This document shows positions 1-7,319 of a stretch of DNA of 9,287 nucleotides, piece after piece (positions within the stretch are counted from its first letter, which is position 1; every line of letters begins with the position of its first letter). The notes under the pieces are model-generated. The model was not told the DNA's origin. It saw only the letters and a program-made list of their open reading frames with translations, and searched no databases. The position numbers and the translations under genes are program-made. Origin of the DNA: Bacteroidetes bacterium CG23_combo_of_CG06-09_8_20_14_all_32_9 (GTDB lineage Bacteria; Bacteroidota; Bacteroidia; Bacteroidales; GWA2-32-17); NCBI GenBank assembly GCA_002771395.1, contig PCSS01000059.1, forward strand, positions 1 to 9,287, written 5' to 3'.

Positions 1-78
1 ATGAACAATTAGCAATGAACAATTAGCAATGAACAATTAGCAATAAACAATGAACATTGAACAAGGAACAATAAACAT
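1..78. repeat. 14-bp tandem repeat with degenerate tail
   Basis: Three identical 14-bp units (atgaacaattagca) occupy 1-42. They are followed by a degenerate stretch of the same words (aacaatgaacattgaacaa, ggaacaataaac) to about 78. The array may continue upstream of the window. The word CAATGAACAATT occurs at 13-24 and 27-38 and again at 4674-4685 in the batB-batC gap, so this is a dispersed family and not local slippage alone. Such AT-rich intergenic arrays are common in Bacteroidetes, and translations of them appear as spurious small proteins. No function is assigned. Confidence 0.85.
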
Positions 79-101
79 ATAAACCGCCCAAAATATAGCT
101 T

Positions 102-515
102 ATGAAAAAGAAACTATACATTATTTTACATGTCCTCATTTTGTTTTTTATCATTTTATCGGCACAATCGCAAAATATGATTGGATTAACTAAAACTGAA
201 GTACAAAAACAAATGCTAGTCAATTTCCCGAAATTTGCAGCAAACTTCTTTGGGATAAGCACAAATATAAATACTTTAAAATATATTGATTCCAAAACCG
301 ATCGCACTCTGATTTTTTATTTCACTAAAGAAAATAAATGTCAATATTCTAAAATGATTGAGGACATGGATTTGATTGATGCCAGAATTAAAGAATTTAA
401 TATCAAATATAAACCCAATGGCACTTTACAGTGGACTGAATCAAAAAACGGAAAGAATTACAAAATAAAAATTGAAAAAGAAGAATATATTTTCAATGTA
501 ATAATTTCAGAATAA
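102..515 (+). CDS. small exported protein of unknown function
   Basis: I do not recognise this 137-residue protein. It starts with a clear signal sequence: a KKK n-region at residues 2-4, a hydrophobic core at about 6-20, and a likely cleavage near residues 21-25 (AQSQN). The mature part of about 113 residues is soluble and lysine-rich. It has alternating hydrophobic residues suggesting beta strands (TLIFYFT at 69-75, YKIKI at 120-124, YIFNVII at 129-135) and a single cysteine at 80. It is therefore probably periplasmic or surface-exposed. The ATG at 102 places the signal peptide correctly, so the start is credible. The stop lies 13 nt before the DUF58 gene, which suggests co-transcription with the bat cluster. 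A gene of this kind is not a standard bat component, and MoxR would usually be found in this position. Confidence 0.75.
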   Translation: MKKKLYIILHVLILFFIILSAQSQNMIGLTKTEVQKQMLVNFPKFAANFFGISTNINTLKYIDSKTDRTLIFYFTKENKCQYSKMIEDMDLIDARIKEFNIKYKPNGTLQWTESKNGKNYKIKIEKEEYIFNVIISE

Positions 516-528
516 AGTATTAAGAAAA

Positions 529-1407
529 GTGGAAGCTGCTGATTTATTAAAAAAAGTGAGGAAGATTGAGATTAAGACAAAAATGTTGTCTAATCAGGTA
601 TTTGCCGGTGAATACCACAGTGCATTTAAAGGTAGAGGCATGGCATTTAGCGAAGTACGCGAATATCAATTTGGCGACGATATAAAAAATATAGATTGGA
701 ATGTAACTGCAAGATTTAACCATCCTTACATTAAAATTTACGAAGAAGAAAGAGAATTAACTGTTATGCTTCTTGTTGATGTTAGCGGTTCAAAGGATTT
801 TGGTACTCAAGGTCAACTTAAAAAAGACCTGATGACTGAACTTTGTGCAGTACTTTCATTCTCTGCAATTTACAATAACGATAAAATCGGTATAATCTTT
901 TTTTCCAACCACGTAGAGAAATTTATTCCACCACAAAAAGGAAAAAAACACATACTCAGAATTATAAGTGAATTACTCAATTTTCAGGCAAAAAATAATG
1001 GAACAAATATCGGCGAAGCATTACGTTTTTTTACAAATGTTACCAAAAAACGCAGCACAGCTTTTATAATTTCCGATTTTATTGACAACGACTTTGAAGA
1101 AGCAATAAAAATTTCGAGCCGTAAACATGACCTCATCGCCCTGCATATATTTGACCAACGCGAAACAAATATGCCAATAATAGGGCTTGCGTGTTTTAAA
1201 GATGCCGAAACCGGTAAAATTCGCTGGATTGATACATCTGATAAAACAATTCACAATAATTACAATAACTGGTGGATTCAACAAAATAAACAACTAAATG
1301 AAATATTTTTACGATATGGGATTGATTCACTTAAACTTAGAACTGACGTGGACTATGTTAAACCCTTGATGAATTTTTTTAAAAGAAGGATTAATAAAAG
1401 AATTTAA
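529..1407 (+). CDS. DUF58 family protein, vWA-like, of the MoxR/Bat cluster
   Basis: The 292-residue protein matches the compact DUF58 proteins that accompany MoxR ATPases and Bat proteins. The family hallmark REYQFGDDIKNIDWNVTARF lies at residues 44-63. A vWA-like core follows, with a MIDAS-type DVSGS at 84-88, GTN at 158-160 and the strand FIISDF at 179-184. There is no signal peptide or membrane helix, so it should be cytoplasmic, where MoxR acts. The start is GTG at 529: the reading frame has a stop at 502-504 and no ATG between, and the N-terminus beginning MEAADLLKKVRKIEIKT agrees with the usual family start. No clear Shine-Dalgarno sequence precedes it. It follows the exported-protein gene by 13 nt. 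DUF58 proteins are thought to be partners or adaptors of MoxR AAA+ chaperones; the exact role here is inferred. Confidence 0.93.
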   Translation: MEAADLLKKVRKIEIKTKMLSNQVFAGEYHSAFKGRGMAFSEVREYQFGDDIKNIDWNVTARFNHPYIKIYEEERELTVMLLVDVSGSKDFGTQGQLKKDLMTELCAVLSFSAIYNNDKIGIIFFSNHVEKFIPPQKGKKHILRIISELLNFQAKNNGTNIGEALRFFTNVTKKRSTAFIISDFIDNDFEEAIKISSRKHDLIALHIFDQRETNMPIIGLACFKDAETGKIRWIDTSDKTIHNNYNNWWIQQNKQLNEIFLRYGIDSLKLRTDVDYVKPLMNFFKRRINKRI

Positions 1408-1464
1408 GATTTATGATTTAAAACCTGAATATTTTAATTATTTAATAATAATCTATTTTAATTG

Positions 1465-2451
1465 ATGAAATTTTTTATTACCATACTATTTGTTATTTGT
1501 AATTGCGGATTTGTTTTTTCGCAGATGATAACGATAGAAGCAAAACTTGATTCAAATAAATTTCTAATTGGCGACCAGGTTAAACTTCATTTATTAGTAA
1601 CTAAACCAAAAAGTGCAAATCTCAATTTTCCAATCCTGCCCGATAGTTTAGCCGATGGAATTGAAATTGTTGAAAGATTTAAACCCGATACCCTCAGTAA
1701 AAACGAAGATATTTTAACACTCCGGCAAACATTTTTAATTACCTCATTTGATAGTGGAAAACATACTGTTCCGTCAATTCCTTTTGAATTTTTACGTGAT
1801 TCCACTATTGATACACTTTTTACCGATTCCGTTTTTTTTACTGTAAATACAATCCCTGTTGATACAGCAAAAAAAACTATTTACGATATAAAAAAACCAA
1901 TTAACGAGCCTTTTACCATAATGGAAATTATAGGATACATTATTTGGGGAATAGTTGCACTTTTTGTTATTATAGCAGGAATATATGTTTATCGTAAATT
2001 CAGGAAAAAAGAACCGCTGATTAAAATCCCTCATAAACCTGCCGACCCGCCTCATGTTATCGCTTTACGCGAACTTAACGCATTAAAAGAGAAAAAACTT
2101 TGGCAAAATAATCATATAAAAAAATATCATACTCAACTAACCGATATCATACGAAAATATATTGAAGCGCGTTTTGTAATTCAGGCGATGGAAATGACAA
2201 GTAACGAAATAATACAGGCATTTTTGCAGGAAAAATATATTTCTGAACAGTGCCTTTTGGGATTACGCCAAATACTTACCCTTGCCGATTTTGTAAAATT
2301 TGCAAAAATACAACCCTTACCCGATGAGAACGATTTAAGTATGCGTAACGCATACCAATTTGTTAACGACACAATACCTGTCGAAAAATCTGAAGAAATA
2401 ACTGTAAAAGAAACTGCTTCAACAGAAGCGAAAGGAGGTGCAAATGCCTGA
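1465..2451 (+). CDS. BatD/DUF4381-like single-pass membrane protein
   Basis: This is a 328-residue protein from the ATG at 1465; an in-frame TTG at 1462 would add one residue but is less likely. A signal peptide covers about 1-20 (ending FVFSQ). A beta-rich periplasmic domain runs about 21-150, one transmembrane helix lies at about 155-175, a basic stop-transfer stretch (YRKFRKK) covers 176-182, and a helical cytoplasmic domain covers about 195-303. The cytoplasmic domain contains LADFVKFAKIQP at 273-284, which resembles the CEFARYSP motif of BatD (572-579 of the protein at 5444). Proteins of this build commonly sit between DUF58 and BatA in Bacteroidetes. The tail (about 304-328) is polar and poorly conserved in appearance, and its coding end holds the ribosome binding site of batA. 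It overlaps batA by 8 nt. The gene starts 57 nt after the DUF58 stop. Its biochemical function is unknown. Confidence 0.85.
   Translation: MKFFITILFVICNCGFVFSQMITIEAKLDSNKFLIGDQVKLHLLVTKPKSANLNFPILPDSLADGIEIVERFKPDTLSKNEDILTLRQTFLITSFDSGKHTVPSIPFEFLRDSTIDTLFTDSVFFTVNTIPVDTAKKTIYDIKKPINEPFTIMEIIGYIIWGIVALFVIIAGIYVYRKFRKKEPLIKIPHKPADPPHVIALRELNALKEKKLWQNNHIKKYHTQLTDIIRKYIEARFVIQAMEMTSNEIIQAFLQEKYISEQCLLGLRQILTLADFVKFAKIQPLPDENDLSMRNAYQFVNDTIPVEKSEEITVKETASTEAKGGANA
2431..2439 (+). promoter_or_regulatory. strong Shine-Dalgarno sequence for batA
   Basis: AAAGGAGGT ends 4 nt before the ATG at 2444 and lies inside the 3' end of the preceding gene. It is nearly a full complement of the 16S rRNA tail. 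It decides the batA start: the in-frame GTG at 2438 lies within the site itself and cannot be the start. The other genes in the window have no comparable site, as expected in a phylum that mostly initiates without one. With the 8-nt gene overlap it suggests translational coupling or boosted initiation. Confidence 0.8.
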
Positions 2452-3436
2452 TTATTTATTTGCTTATCCCCGATTTCTCTTACTTCTTGTTTTAATTATT
2501 CCTATGATTGTTTGGTATATTTTAAAGCAAAAAAAAACTGTACCCACCATTCAATTATCAACATTGCAAGGCTTTGGAAAAGCAAAAACATCGTTTAAAA
2601 ATATTCTTAAACATATCATTTTTGCTTTCCGAATTATATGTTTCTCATTTTTAGTACTCGCACTTGCACGTCCTCAATCTACTAACAACTGGCAAAATGT
2701 TTCTACAGAAGGAATTGATATTATTATATCTTTGGACATCTCGGGAAGTATGCTTGCTCAGGATTTTCATCCCGACCGTTTAGAAGCAGGAAAAACCATT
2801 GCCGCAGAATTTATCAATAATCGCCCAAATGACAGAATGGGATTAGTAGTTTTCAGCGGAAAAAGTTTTACACAATGTCCGCTTACAACTGACCACGCTG
2901 TGCTTATCAATCTTTTTAAAGGCATAAAATTCGGTTTAATCGAAGACGGAACTGCTATAGGCGAAGGAATTGCCACTGCAATAAACAGAATAAAGGACAG
3001 TAATGCAAAAAGTAAAATAATAATTTTACTAACCGATGGTGTAAATAACTCCGGCTCAATTGCTCCAATTACAGCAGCCGAGATTGCAAAGACTTATGGA
3101 ATTAGAATATATACTATTGGAGTAGGAAGTCTGGGACAAGCCCCCTATCCTGTTCCCACAGCTTTTGGAACACAGATGCAGATGATAAAAGTGGAAATTG
3201 ACGAGCCGGCATTAAAACAAATTGCCCAAATGACTGATGGAAAATATTTTCGTGCTACCAATAATGAAAAACTTCGCGAAATTTATAAGGAAATTGATAA
3301 ACTGGAGAAAACTAAAATTGCGGTTAAAGAATATAGAAAATATAAAGAAGAATTTCTTCCTTTTGTGTTGCTCGCCGCTTTATCTTTGTTCCTTGAACTT
3401 TTTTTAAAATTTACTATATTGAAAAAAATCCCATAA
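2444..3436 (+). CDS. batA: BatA, membrane-anchored vWA-domain protein
   Basis: BatA here has 330 residues. Transmembrane helices are at about 9-27 and 57-77 and near the C-terminus at about 304-323, with a vWA domain between helices two and three, giving the usual Bat topology with the vWA domain in the periplasm. The complete MIDAS metal site is present: DISGS at 98-102, T170 in EDGTAIGEG, and D198 in LLTDG. The segment around ALARPQ (73-78) just after helix two and the vWA end near residue 285 match the family. The start is the ATG at 2444, supported by a strong Shine-Dalgarno sequence at 2431-2439. It overlaps the preceding gene by 8 nt and lies 2 nt from batB, so the three genes are almost surely one transcript. 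BatA and BatB are thought to form a metal-dependent adhesion-type complex in the envelope, probably remodelled by MoxR. The link to aerotolerance rests on work in Bacteroides and is not universal. Confidence 0.95.
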   Translation: MPDYLFAYPRFLLLLVLIIPMIVWYILKQKKTVPTIQLSTLQGFGKAKTSFKNILKHIIFAFRIICFSFLVLALARPQSTNNWQNVSTEGIDIIISLDISGSMLAQDFHPDRLEAGKTIAAEFINNRPNDRMGLVVFSGKSFTQCPLTTDHAVLINLFKGIKFGLIEDGTAIGEGIATAINRIKDSNAKSKIIILLTDGVNNSGSIAPITAAEIAKTYGIRIYTIGVGSLGQAPYPVPTAFGTQMQMIKVEIDEPALKQIAQMTDGKYFRATNNEKLREIYKEIDKLEKTKIAVKEYRKYKEEFLPFVLLAALSLFLELFLKFTILKKIP

Positions 3437-3438
3437 TT

Positions 3439-4479
3439 ATGTTTAAGTTCGGACACCCTGAATTTTTATATTGTTTGCTTGCAGTAGTACTGTTTGCAGG
3501 GTTATTTGTACTAAATGGATTTTTAAGAAAAAAAAACCTTCGTAAGTTCGGGCAAAAATCTCTTGTTTCATTGCTAATGCCCGATGTAGCCCGTTGGCGC
3601 AGAAATTTGAAGTTTATTTTATTAATGTTTGCATATATTTCGCTAATTATTGCATTAAGCGACCCCGAAGTTGGCAGTAAACTCGATAAAGTTAAACGTA
3701 AAGGTATTGAACTTGTAATTGCTCTTGATGTTTCAAACAGTATGATGGCAGAAGACGTTTACCCGAATCGCCTTGAAGCCGCAAAAATGGCTGTTGAAAA
3801 ATTAGTTGACAAGTTAAGCAATGATAAAATCGGGTTGATAATTTTTGCAGGCGATGCTTTTGTTCAGCTTCCAATAACAGCAGATTACGTTTCAGCAAAG
3901 ATGTTTCTCGAAAGTATTTCAACCACAAGTATCTCCTTACAAGGTACCGACATAAGCAAAGCTATAGAAACCGGAATACGTTCATTTAGCAGCGAAAGCG
4001 AAAAAAATAAAGTACTTGTAATAATCTCCGACGGTGAAAATCACGAAGAGGGTGTAAATGAAATGGCTGCTGAAGCAGCAAAAAAAGGAATTATCATTCA
4101 TACTATTGGAATGGGACAACCTCAAGGTGCACCAATTCCAGTTTATGGAAAGTTTGGAAAAAAAGATTTCAAAACAGATAAACAGGGAACTATAATCATT
4201 ACAAAAACAAATGATGCACTTTTACAACAAATTGCATCGGCAGGCGGCGGGGTTTATGTACGTGCAACTAATTTACTTACAGTTTTAAATGAGATTTTTA
4301 ACAGGATAAGTAAAATAAACCAAAAGGAAATTGAATCACAGATGTTTTCCGATTACGAACATCAATATCAGTATTTTATAGCACTATCAATTTTGCTTTT
4401 GCTCGTTGAGTTTATGCTGATTGAAAGGAAAAACAGACATTTCAGAAATTTTAATTTATTCAAGAAAAGGGTATTATGA
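3439..4479 (+). CDS. batB: BatB, membrane-anchored vWA-domain protein
   Basis: This 346-residue paralogue of BatA has the same layout: transmembrane helices at about 10-28, 57-73 and 311-328 with a vWA domain between. The MIDAS residues are intact: DVSNS at 97-101, T170 in LQGTD and D198 in IISDGEN. The threonine and aspartate fall at the same residue numbers as in BatA, which fits an old duplication. The insert GQPQGAPIPV at 226-235 also has a counterpart in BatA (GQAPYPVPTA at 231-240) and is typical of the pair. The C-terminus after helix three is short and very basic (RKNRHFRNF). The gene begins 2 nt after the batA stop. Its stop is followed by a 302-bp noncoding gap before batC, so it may end the first transcript segment. 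Confidence 0.95.
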   Translation: MFKFGHPEFLYCLLAVVLFAGLFVLNGFLRKKNLRKFGQKSLVSLLMPDVARWRRNLKFILLMFAYISLIIALSDPEVGSKLDKVKRKGIELVIALDVSNSMMAEDVYPNRLEAAKMAVEKLVDKLSNDKIGLIIFAGDAFVQLPITADYVSAKMFLESISTTSISLQGTDISKAIETGIRSFSSESEKNKVLVIISDGENHEEGVNEMAAEAAKKGIIIHTIGMGQPQGAPIPVYGKFGKKDFKTDKQGTIIITKTNDALLQQIASAGGGVYVRATNLLTVLNEIFNRISKINQKEIESQMFSDYEHQYQYFIALSILLLLVEFMLIERKNRHFRNFNLFKKRVL

Positions 4480-4524
4480 AACATCCATGACTATTTAAAG
4501 ACACACAAGGAGATGATTATATTT

Positions 4525-4576
4525 AAGGTTGAGGTTTAGGGATAAGGTTGAAAAAAGATTGAGAAAACAAGATTGA
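4525..4576. repeat. AAGGTTGA-type degenerate direct repeats
   Basis: The 8-mer AAGGTTGA occurs at 4525-4532 and 4544-4551, and its variant AAGATTGA at 4555-4562 and 4569-4576. The intervening bases are G- and A-rich (GGTTTAGGGAT). Repeats of this wording occur between genes in many Bacteroidetes genomes. Their complement can be read as a leucine-rich ORF, which is not a gene. Confidence 0.65.
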
Positions 4577-4592
4577 AAAGAAAAATTGTTAA

Positions 4593-4630
4593 ATTGTTCC
4601 ATTGCTTCTACTGCATAACAATGAAACAAT
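4593..4630. repeat. 12-bp imperfect inverted repeat (hairpin)
   Basis: ATTGTTCCATTG at 4593-4604 is complementary to CAATGAAACAAT at 4619-4630 with one mismatch, separated by a 14-nt loop. The stem is AT-rich and has no T tract immediately after it, so it is a weak candidate for a classical terminator. It could slow RNA decay or transcription between batB and batC; this is inference. Confidence 0.6.
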
Positions 4631-4673
4631 AAACCAGAAATAAATAGAAATAGATGGGAATAAATTGTAAAAA

Positions 4674-4741
4674 CAATGAACAATTGAATTACCATGTATG
4701 ACTATTGAATGACAATTGAATGACTATGTATGACAATGAAC
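4674..4741. repeat. CAATGAACAATT word and 11-bp periodic array
   Basis: CAATGAACAATT at 4674-4685 is identical to the core of the repeat at the window start (13-24, 27-38). It is followed by an array in which TGAC recurs at 4699, 4710, 4721 and 4731, a period of 11, 11 and 10 bp. The units read tattgaatgac, aattgaatgac and tatgtatgac. The near-helical period is notable but may be chance within a slippage-prone array. Confidence 0.65.
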
Positions 4742-4781
4742 TCAGAACATTTTTAAATAATAAACTAATAAATACAAACAC

Positions 4782-5441
4782 ATGAAAGCTTTGCTTATCA
4801 TATTAACTTTACTTTTGCTTTTTGCCGTTAATTCTACAGCACAAACAGATAAAAAGCAAATTCGCGAAGGAAATAAACTATATAAAAACAAGAAATTTCG
4901 TGAGTCTGAAGTTTCCTATCAAAAAGCTTTAAAAAAAGACCCGAAATCATTTAAAGCCAACTTCAATCTTGGCGATGCGCTTTATAAACAAGAAAAATAT
5001 GAAGAAGCAGTAAAACAATTTACAGAAGTTGAAGGAAAATCGGGTAATAAAACAAATTCGGCAAAAGTTTATCACAATTTAGGAAACTCATATTTACTTA
5101 AAAATAAAATAGATGAAAGTATAAGTGCTTATAAAAACGCTTTGCGTAACAATCCTCGTGATATGGCTACAAAATACAATTTAGCTTATGCACAGGCATT
5201 AAAAAAGAAGCAGGAACAACAAAAAAAACAACAGAACCAAAATCAAAATCAACAACAAAAACAACAAAAACAGGAACAGAAAAAAGACAATAAACAGCAA
5301 CAACCTAAAGATCAACAAATGTCAAAAGAAGATGCCGATAGAATGTTAAAAGCCTTGCAGGATGACGAAAAAAATACACAGGATAAAGTAAAAAAAATAC
5401 AAGCACAACGTAGTAATCAAAACATCGAAAAAGATTGGTAA
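4782..5441 (+). CDS. batC: BatC, exported TPR protein
   Basis: This 219-residue protein has a signal peptide at 1-21 (hydrophobic core LLIILTLLLLF, cleavage near STAQT). It then carries about three TPR motifs at roughly 24-57, 58-91 and 95-128; the second and third show the usual pattern (NFNLGDALYK at 60-69, VYHNLGNSYL at 96-105, NPRD at 124-127). A lysine- and glutamine-rich low-complexity linker spans about 141-179. A conserved-looking C-terminal segment follows (MSKEDADRMLKAL at 180-192) and the protein ends in EKDW, the ending typical of BatC. It should be periplasmic and hold Bat partners together through the TPRs. The gene follows a 302-bp noncoding gap but lies only 2 nt before batD, so it starts the second tight block of the cluster. 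The ATG at 4782 fits the signal peptide. Confidence 0.92.
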   Translation: MKALLIILTLLLLFAVNSTAQTDKKQIREGNKLYKNKKFRESEVSYQKALKKDPKSFKANFNLGDALYKQEKYEEAVKQFTEVEGKSGNKTNSAKVYHNLGNSYLLKNKIDESISAYKNALRNNPRDMATKYNLAYAQALKKKQEQQKKQQNQNQNQQQKQQKQEQKKDNKQQQPKDQQMSKEDADRMLKALQDDEKNTQDKVKKIQAQRSNQNIEKDW

Positions 5442-5443
5442 AA

Positions 5444-7261
5444 ATGAAAATAACATTAATTTCAATATTTTTTTTCTTTACCGCAATACTTGCTGTTGCA
5501 CAGAACATACAGTTTACAGCATCATCAAAAAATATGGTCGCTGCCGGTGAACAATTTCGTGTAATATTTTCGCTGAATGCAAAAACTACATCTTTTAAAG
5601 CTCCTGCCATGAATGATTTTGAAGTTCTTATGGGTCCAAGTACTTCAAGTAGCAGCAATGTTCAAATTATAAACGGTCAAATTTCTCAATCAGTAAGTTA
5701 TTCATATACATATATTTTGCAGGCAACCAAAGAAGGAAAATTTACAATTAACCCGGCCGAGGCAGTAGTAAATGGCAAAACTTATAAATCTAATTCACTT
5801 ACAATTGAAGTAGTTAAAGGCAACAATACTACAAATCAGCAAAACAATCAAACGCAAAATCAGAACCAAACAAACAACACTGGGTCAATTTCTAATGATG
5901 ATATTTTTGTAAGGGTAACTCTTAACAAATCCAATGTTTACCAGGGAGAGCAAATTGTCGCCACCATTGCAATATACACCAGAATGAATTTAGTTGGTTT
6001 TGAAGACATGAAATTCCCATCGTATAAAGGCTTTTGGAGCGATGACATTGAAAACCCTACTCAGATTAATTTAAAACAGGAAAAATATAACGGAATAGTT
6101 TACAATGTTGGTGTTCTGAAAAAAACATTACTTACACCTCAACATGCAGGCAACATAACAATTGACCCTTATGAACTTACCTGTATTGTTCAACAAAAGG
6201 TAAACAGAAATCGCCAAAGTTTTTTTGACAATTTTTTTAGTGGAAGCTATCAAAATGTGCGGAAAAAATTAGTTAGTCCTGCAATAACAGTTCATGTTAA
6301 AGGACTACCGGCAAACACACCGGCAAATTTCAGCGGCGCTGTCGGAAATTTTAAACTTGAAGCAAAACTTGACAAGAATAATCCGAAAACAAACGAAGCG
6401 ATTTCTTACACTGTAAAACTTTCAGGAACAGGAAATTTAAAATTAGCCGACCTTCCAAAAATTAATTTTCCATCTGATTTTGAACAATACGACCCTAAAA
6501 CAACAAATAACATAAATGCTTCTGCAAATGGAACTACCGGTTTAAAAATTACTAATTACCTGTTAATCCCAAGACATCCCGGCGAATATAAAATTCCTCC
6601 TGTTTCATTCAGTTATTTCGATTTGGCAAGTCAAACTTTTAAATCTCTTTCTACACCGGAATTTTCGATAAATGTAAATATAGATACCGCAAATACTTCA
6701 ACGGCAATAGTTTCGGAATTTACAAAAGAAGACGTAAAATTTTTAGGTTCAGATATTCACTATATTAAAACCCCCATTTATACACTTCATAAAAAGGGGA
6801 AATATTTAATTTCCGACCCGATATTTTATCTCGCTTATCCGCTTTCGCTTGGATTATTTTTATTTCTTGTAATTTGGCGAAGAAAACAAATTAAACAACG
6901 TGCCGATATTGCTTCAATGAAAAACCGAAAAGCAAATCGGGTTGCTAAAAAAAGATTACAACTTTCTAATCGATACTTTAAAGAAAATAAAAAAGAATTA
7001 TTTTACGAAGAAATGACCCGCGCAGTATGGGGATACCTTAGCGATAAGCTTATAATACCAGTTGCCGAACTTTCTAAAGAAAAAGCCAATGAAGAACTTT
7101 TAAAGAAAAATGTTTCTGATGAGTTTGTTACGCAATTATCTGAAATTATTGATACTTGTGAGTTTGCAAGATATTCACCCGTTTCTGATAACTCTCAGAT
7201 GAACGAGGTTTACAATAATACCACCGAATTAATTGGTAAACTTGAACAAAATCTTAAATAA
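5444..7261 (+). CDS. batD: BatD, periplasmic/membrane protein
   Basis: BatD here has 605 residues from the ATG at 5444. An in-frame TTG at 5435 overlaps the batC stop and is unlikely, because the signal peptide fits the ATG (1-20, ending AVAQ). The large periplasmic part is beta-rich with repeated domains. Residues 21-125 form a first domain of the usual BatD type (VAAGEQFRV at 32-40). An N/Q-rich linker lies at about 127-147, a second domain at about 152-288 (VYQGEQIVATI at 165-175) and a third at about 300-414 (PKTNEAISYTVKLSG at 314-328). One transmembrane helix lies at about 459-478, followed by basic WRRKQIKQR and a cytoplasmic helical domain at about 505-603 with CEFARYSP at 572-579. 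The gene is 2 nt after batC and 58 nt before batE. BatD is taken to scaffold the Bat complex; its biochemistry is not established. Confidence 0.94.
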   Translation: MKITLISIFFFFTAILAVAQNIQFTASSKNMVAAGEQFRVIFSLNAKTTSFKAPAMNDFEVLMGPSTSSSSNVQIINGQISQSVSYSYTYILQATKEGKFTINPAEAVVNGKTYKSNSLTIEVVKGNNTTNQQNNQTQNQNQTNNTGSISNDDIFVRVTLNKSNVYQGEQIVATIAIYTRMNLVGFEDMKFPSYKGFWSDDIENPTQINLKQEKYNGIVYNVGVLKKTLLTPQHAGNITIDPYELTCIVQQKVNRNRQSFFDNFFSGSYQNVRKKLVSPAITVHVKGLPANTPANFSGAVGNFKLEAKLDKNNPKTNEAISYTVKLSGTGNLKLADLPKINFPSDFEQYDPKTTNNINASANGTTGLKITNYLLIPRHPGEYKIPPVSFSYFDLASQTFKSLSTPEFSINVNIDTANTSTAIVSEFTKEDVKFLGSDIHYIKTPIYTLHKKGKYLISDPIFYLAYPLSLGLFLFLVIWRRKQIKQRADIASMKNRKANRVAKKRLQLSNRYFKENKKELFYEEMTRAVWGYLSDKLIIPVAELSKEKANEELLKKNVSDEFVTQLSEIIDTCEFARYSPVSDNSQMNEVYNNTTELIGKLEQNLK

Positions 7262-7319
7262 AATGAAACCAAACTTCAAAAGTTTACAAACAATGAAGCA
7301 ATGACTAAAATATAAACAG

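Larger units (their letters stand above)
4480..4781. other. noncoding gap filled with repeats between batB and batC
   Basis: I see no credible gene in these 302 bp. Three blocks of simple repeats can be seen, each listed separately: AAGGTTGA-type direct repeats at 4525-4576, an inverted repeat at 4593-4630, and CAATGAACAATT plus an 11-bp periodic array at 4674-4741. The last 40 bp before batC are A-rich (tttttaaataataaactaataaatacaaacac). No match to the Bacteroidetes promoter pattern (TTTG, then TAnnTTTG) is evident, so whether batC has its own promoter cannot be read from the sequence. Confidence 0.75.

Noticed and set aside
1..78. Tandem repeat as a CRISPR array
   Set aside because: The units are 14 bp and directly abutting, with no spacers between them.
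23..307. 94-residue open frame on the - strand
   Set aside because: It is antisense to the exported-protein gene and ends in the translated tandem repeat (NVHCLLLIVHC), a known kind of spurious prediction.
4495..4695. 66-residue open frame on the - strand in the batB-batC gap
   Set aside because: It is the complement of AAGGTTGA and CAATGAACAATT repeats, with low-complexity leucine/phenylalanine content and no domain.
5305..5658. 117-residue open frame on the - strand
   Set aside because: It is antisense to the batC end and the batD signal peptide, which are well supported.
7271..7285. AAACTT-CAA-AAGTTT hairpin in the batD-batE gap as a terminator
   Set aside because: The stem is only 6 AT-rich base pairs with a 3-nt loop and no T tract, too weak to call, and batE clearly belongs to the cluster.
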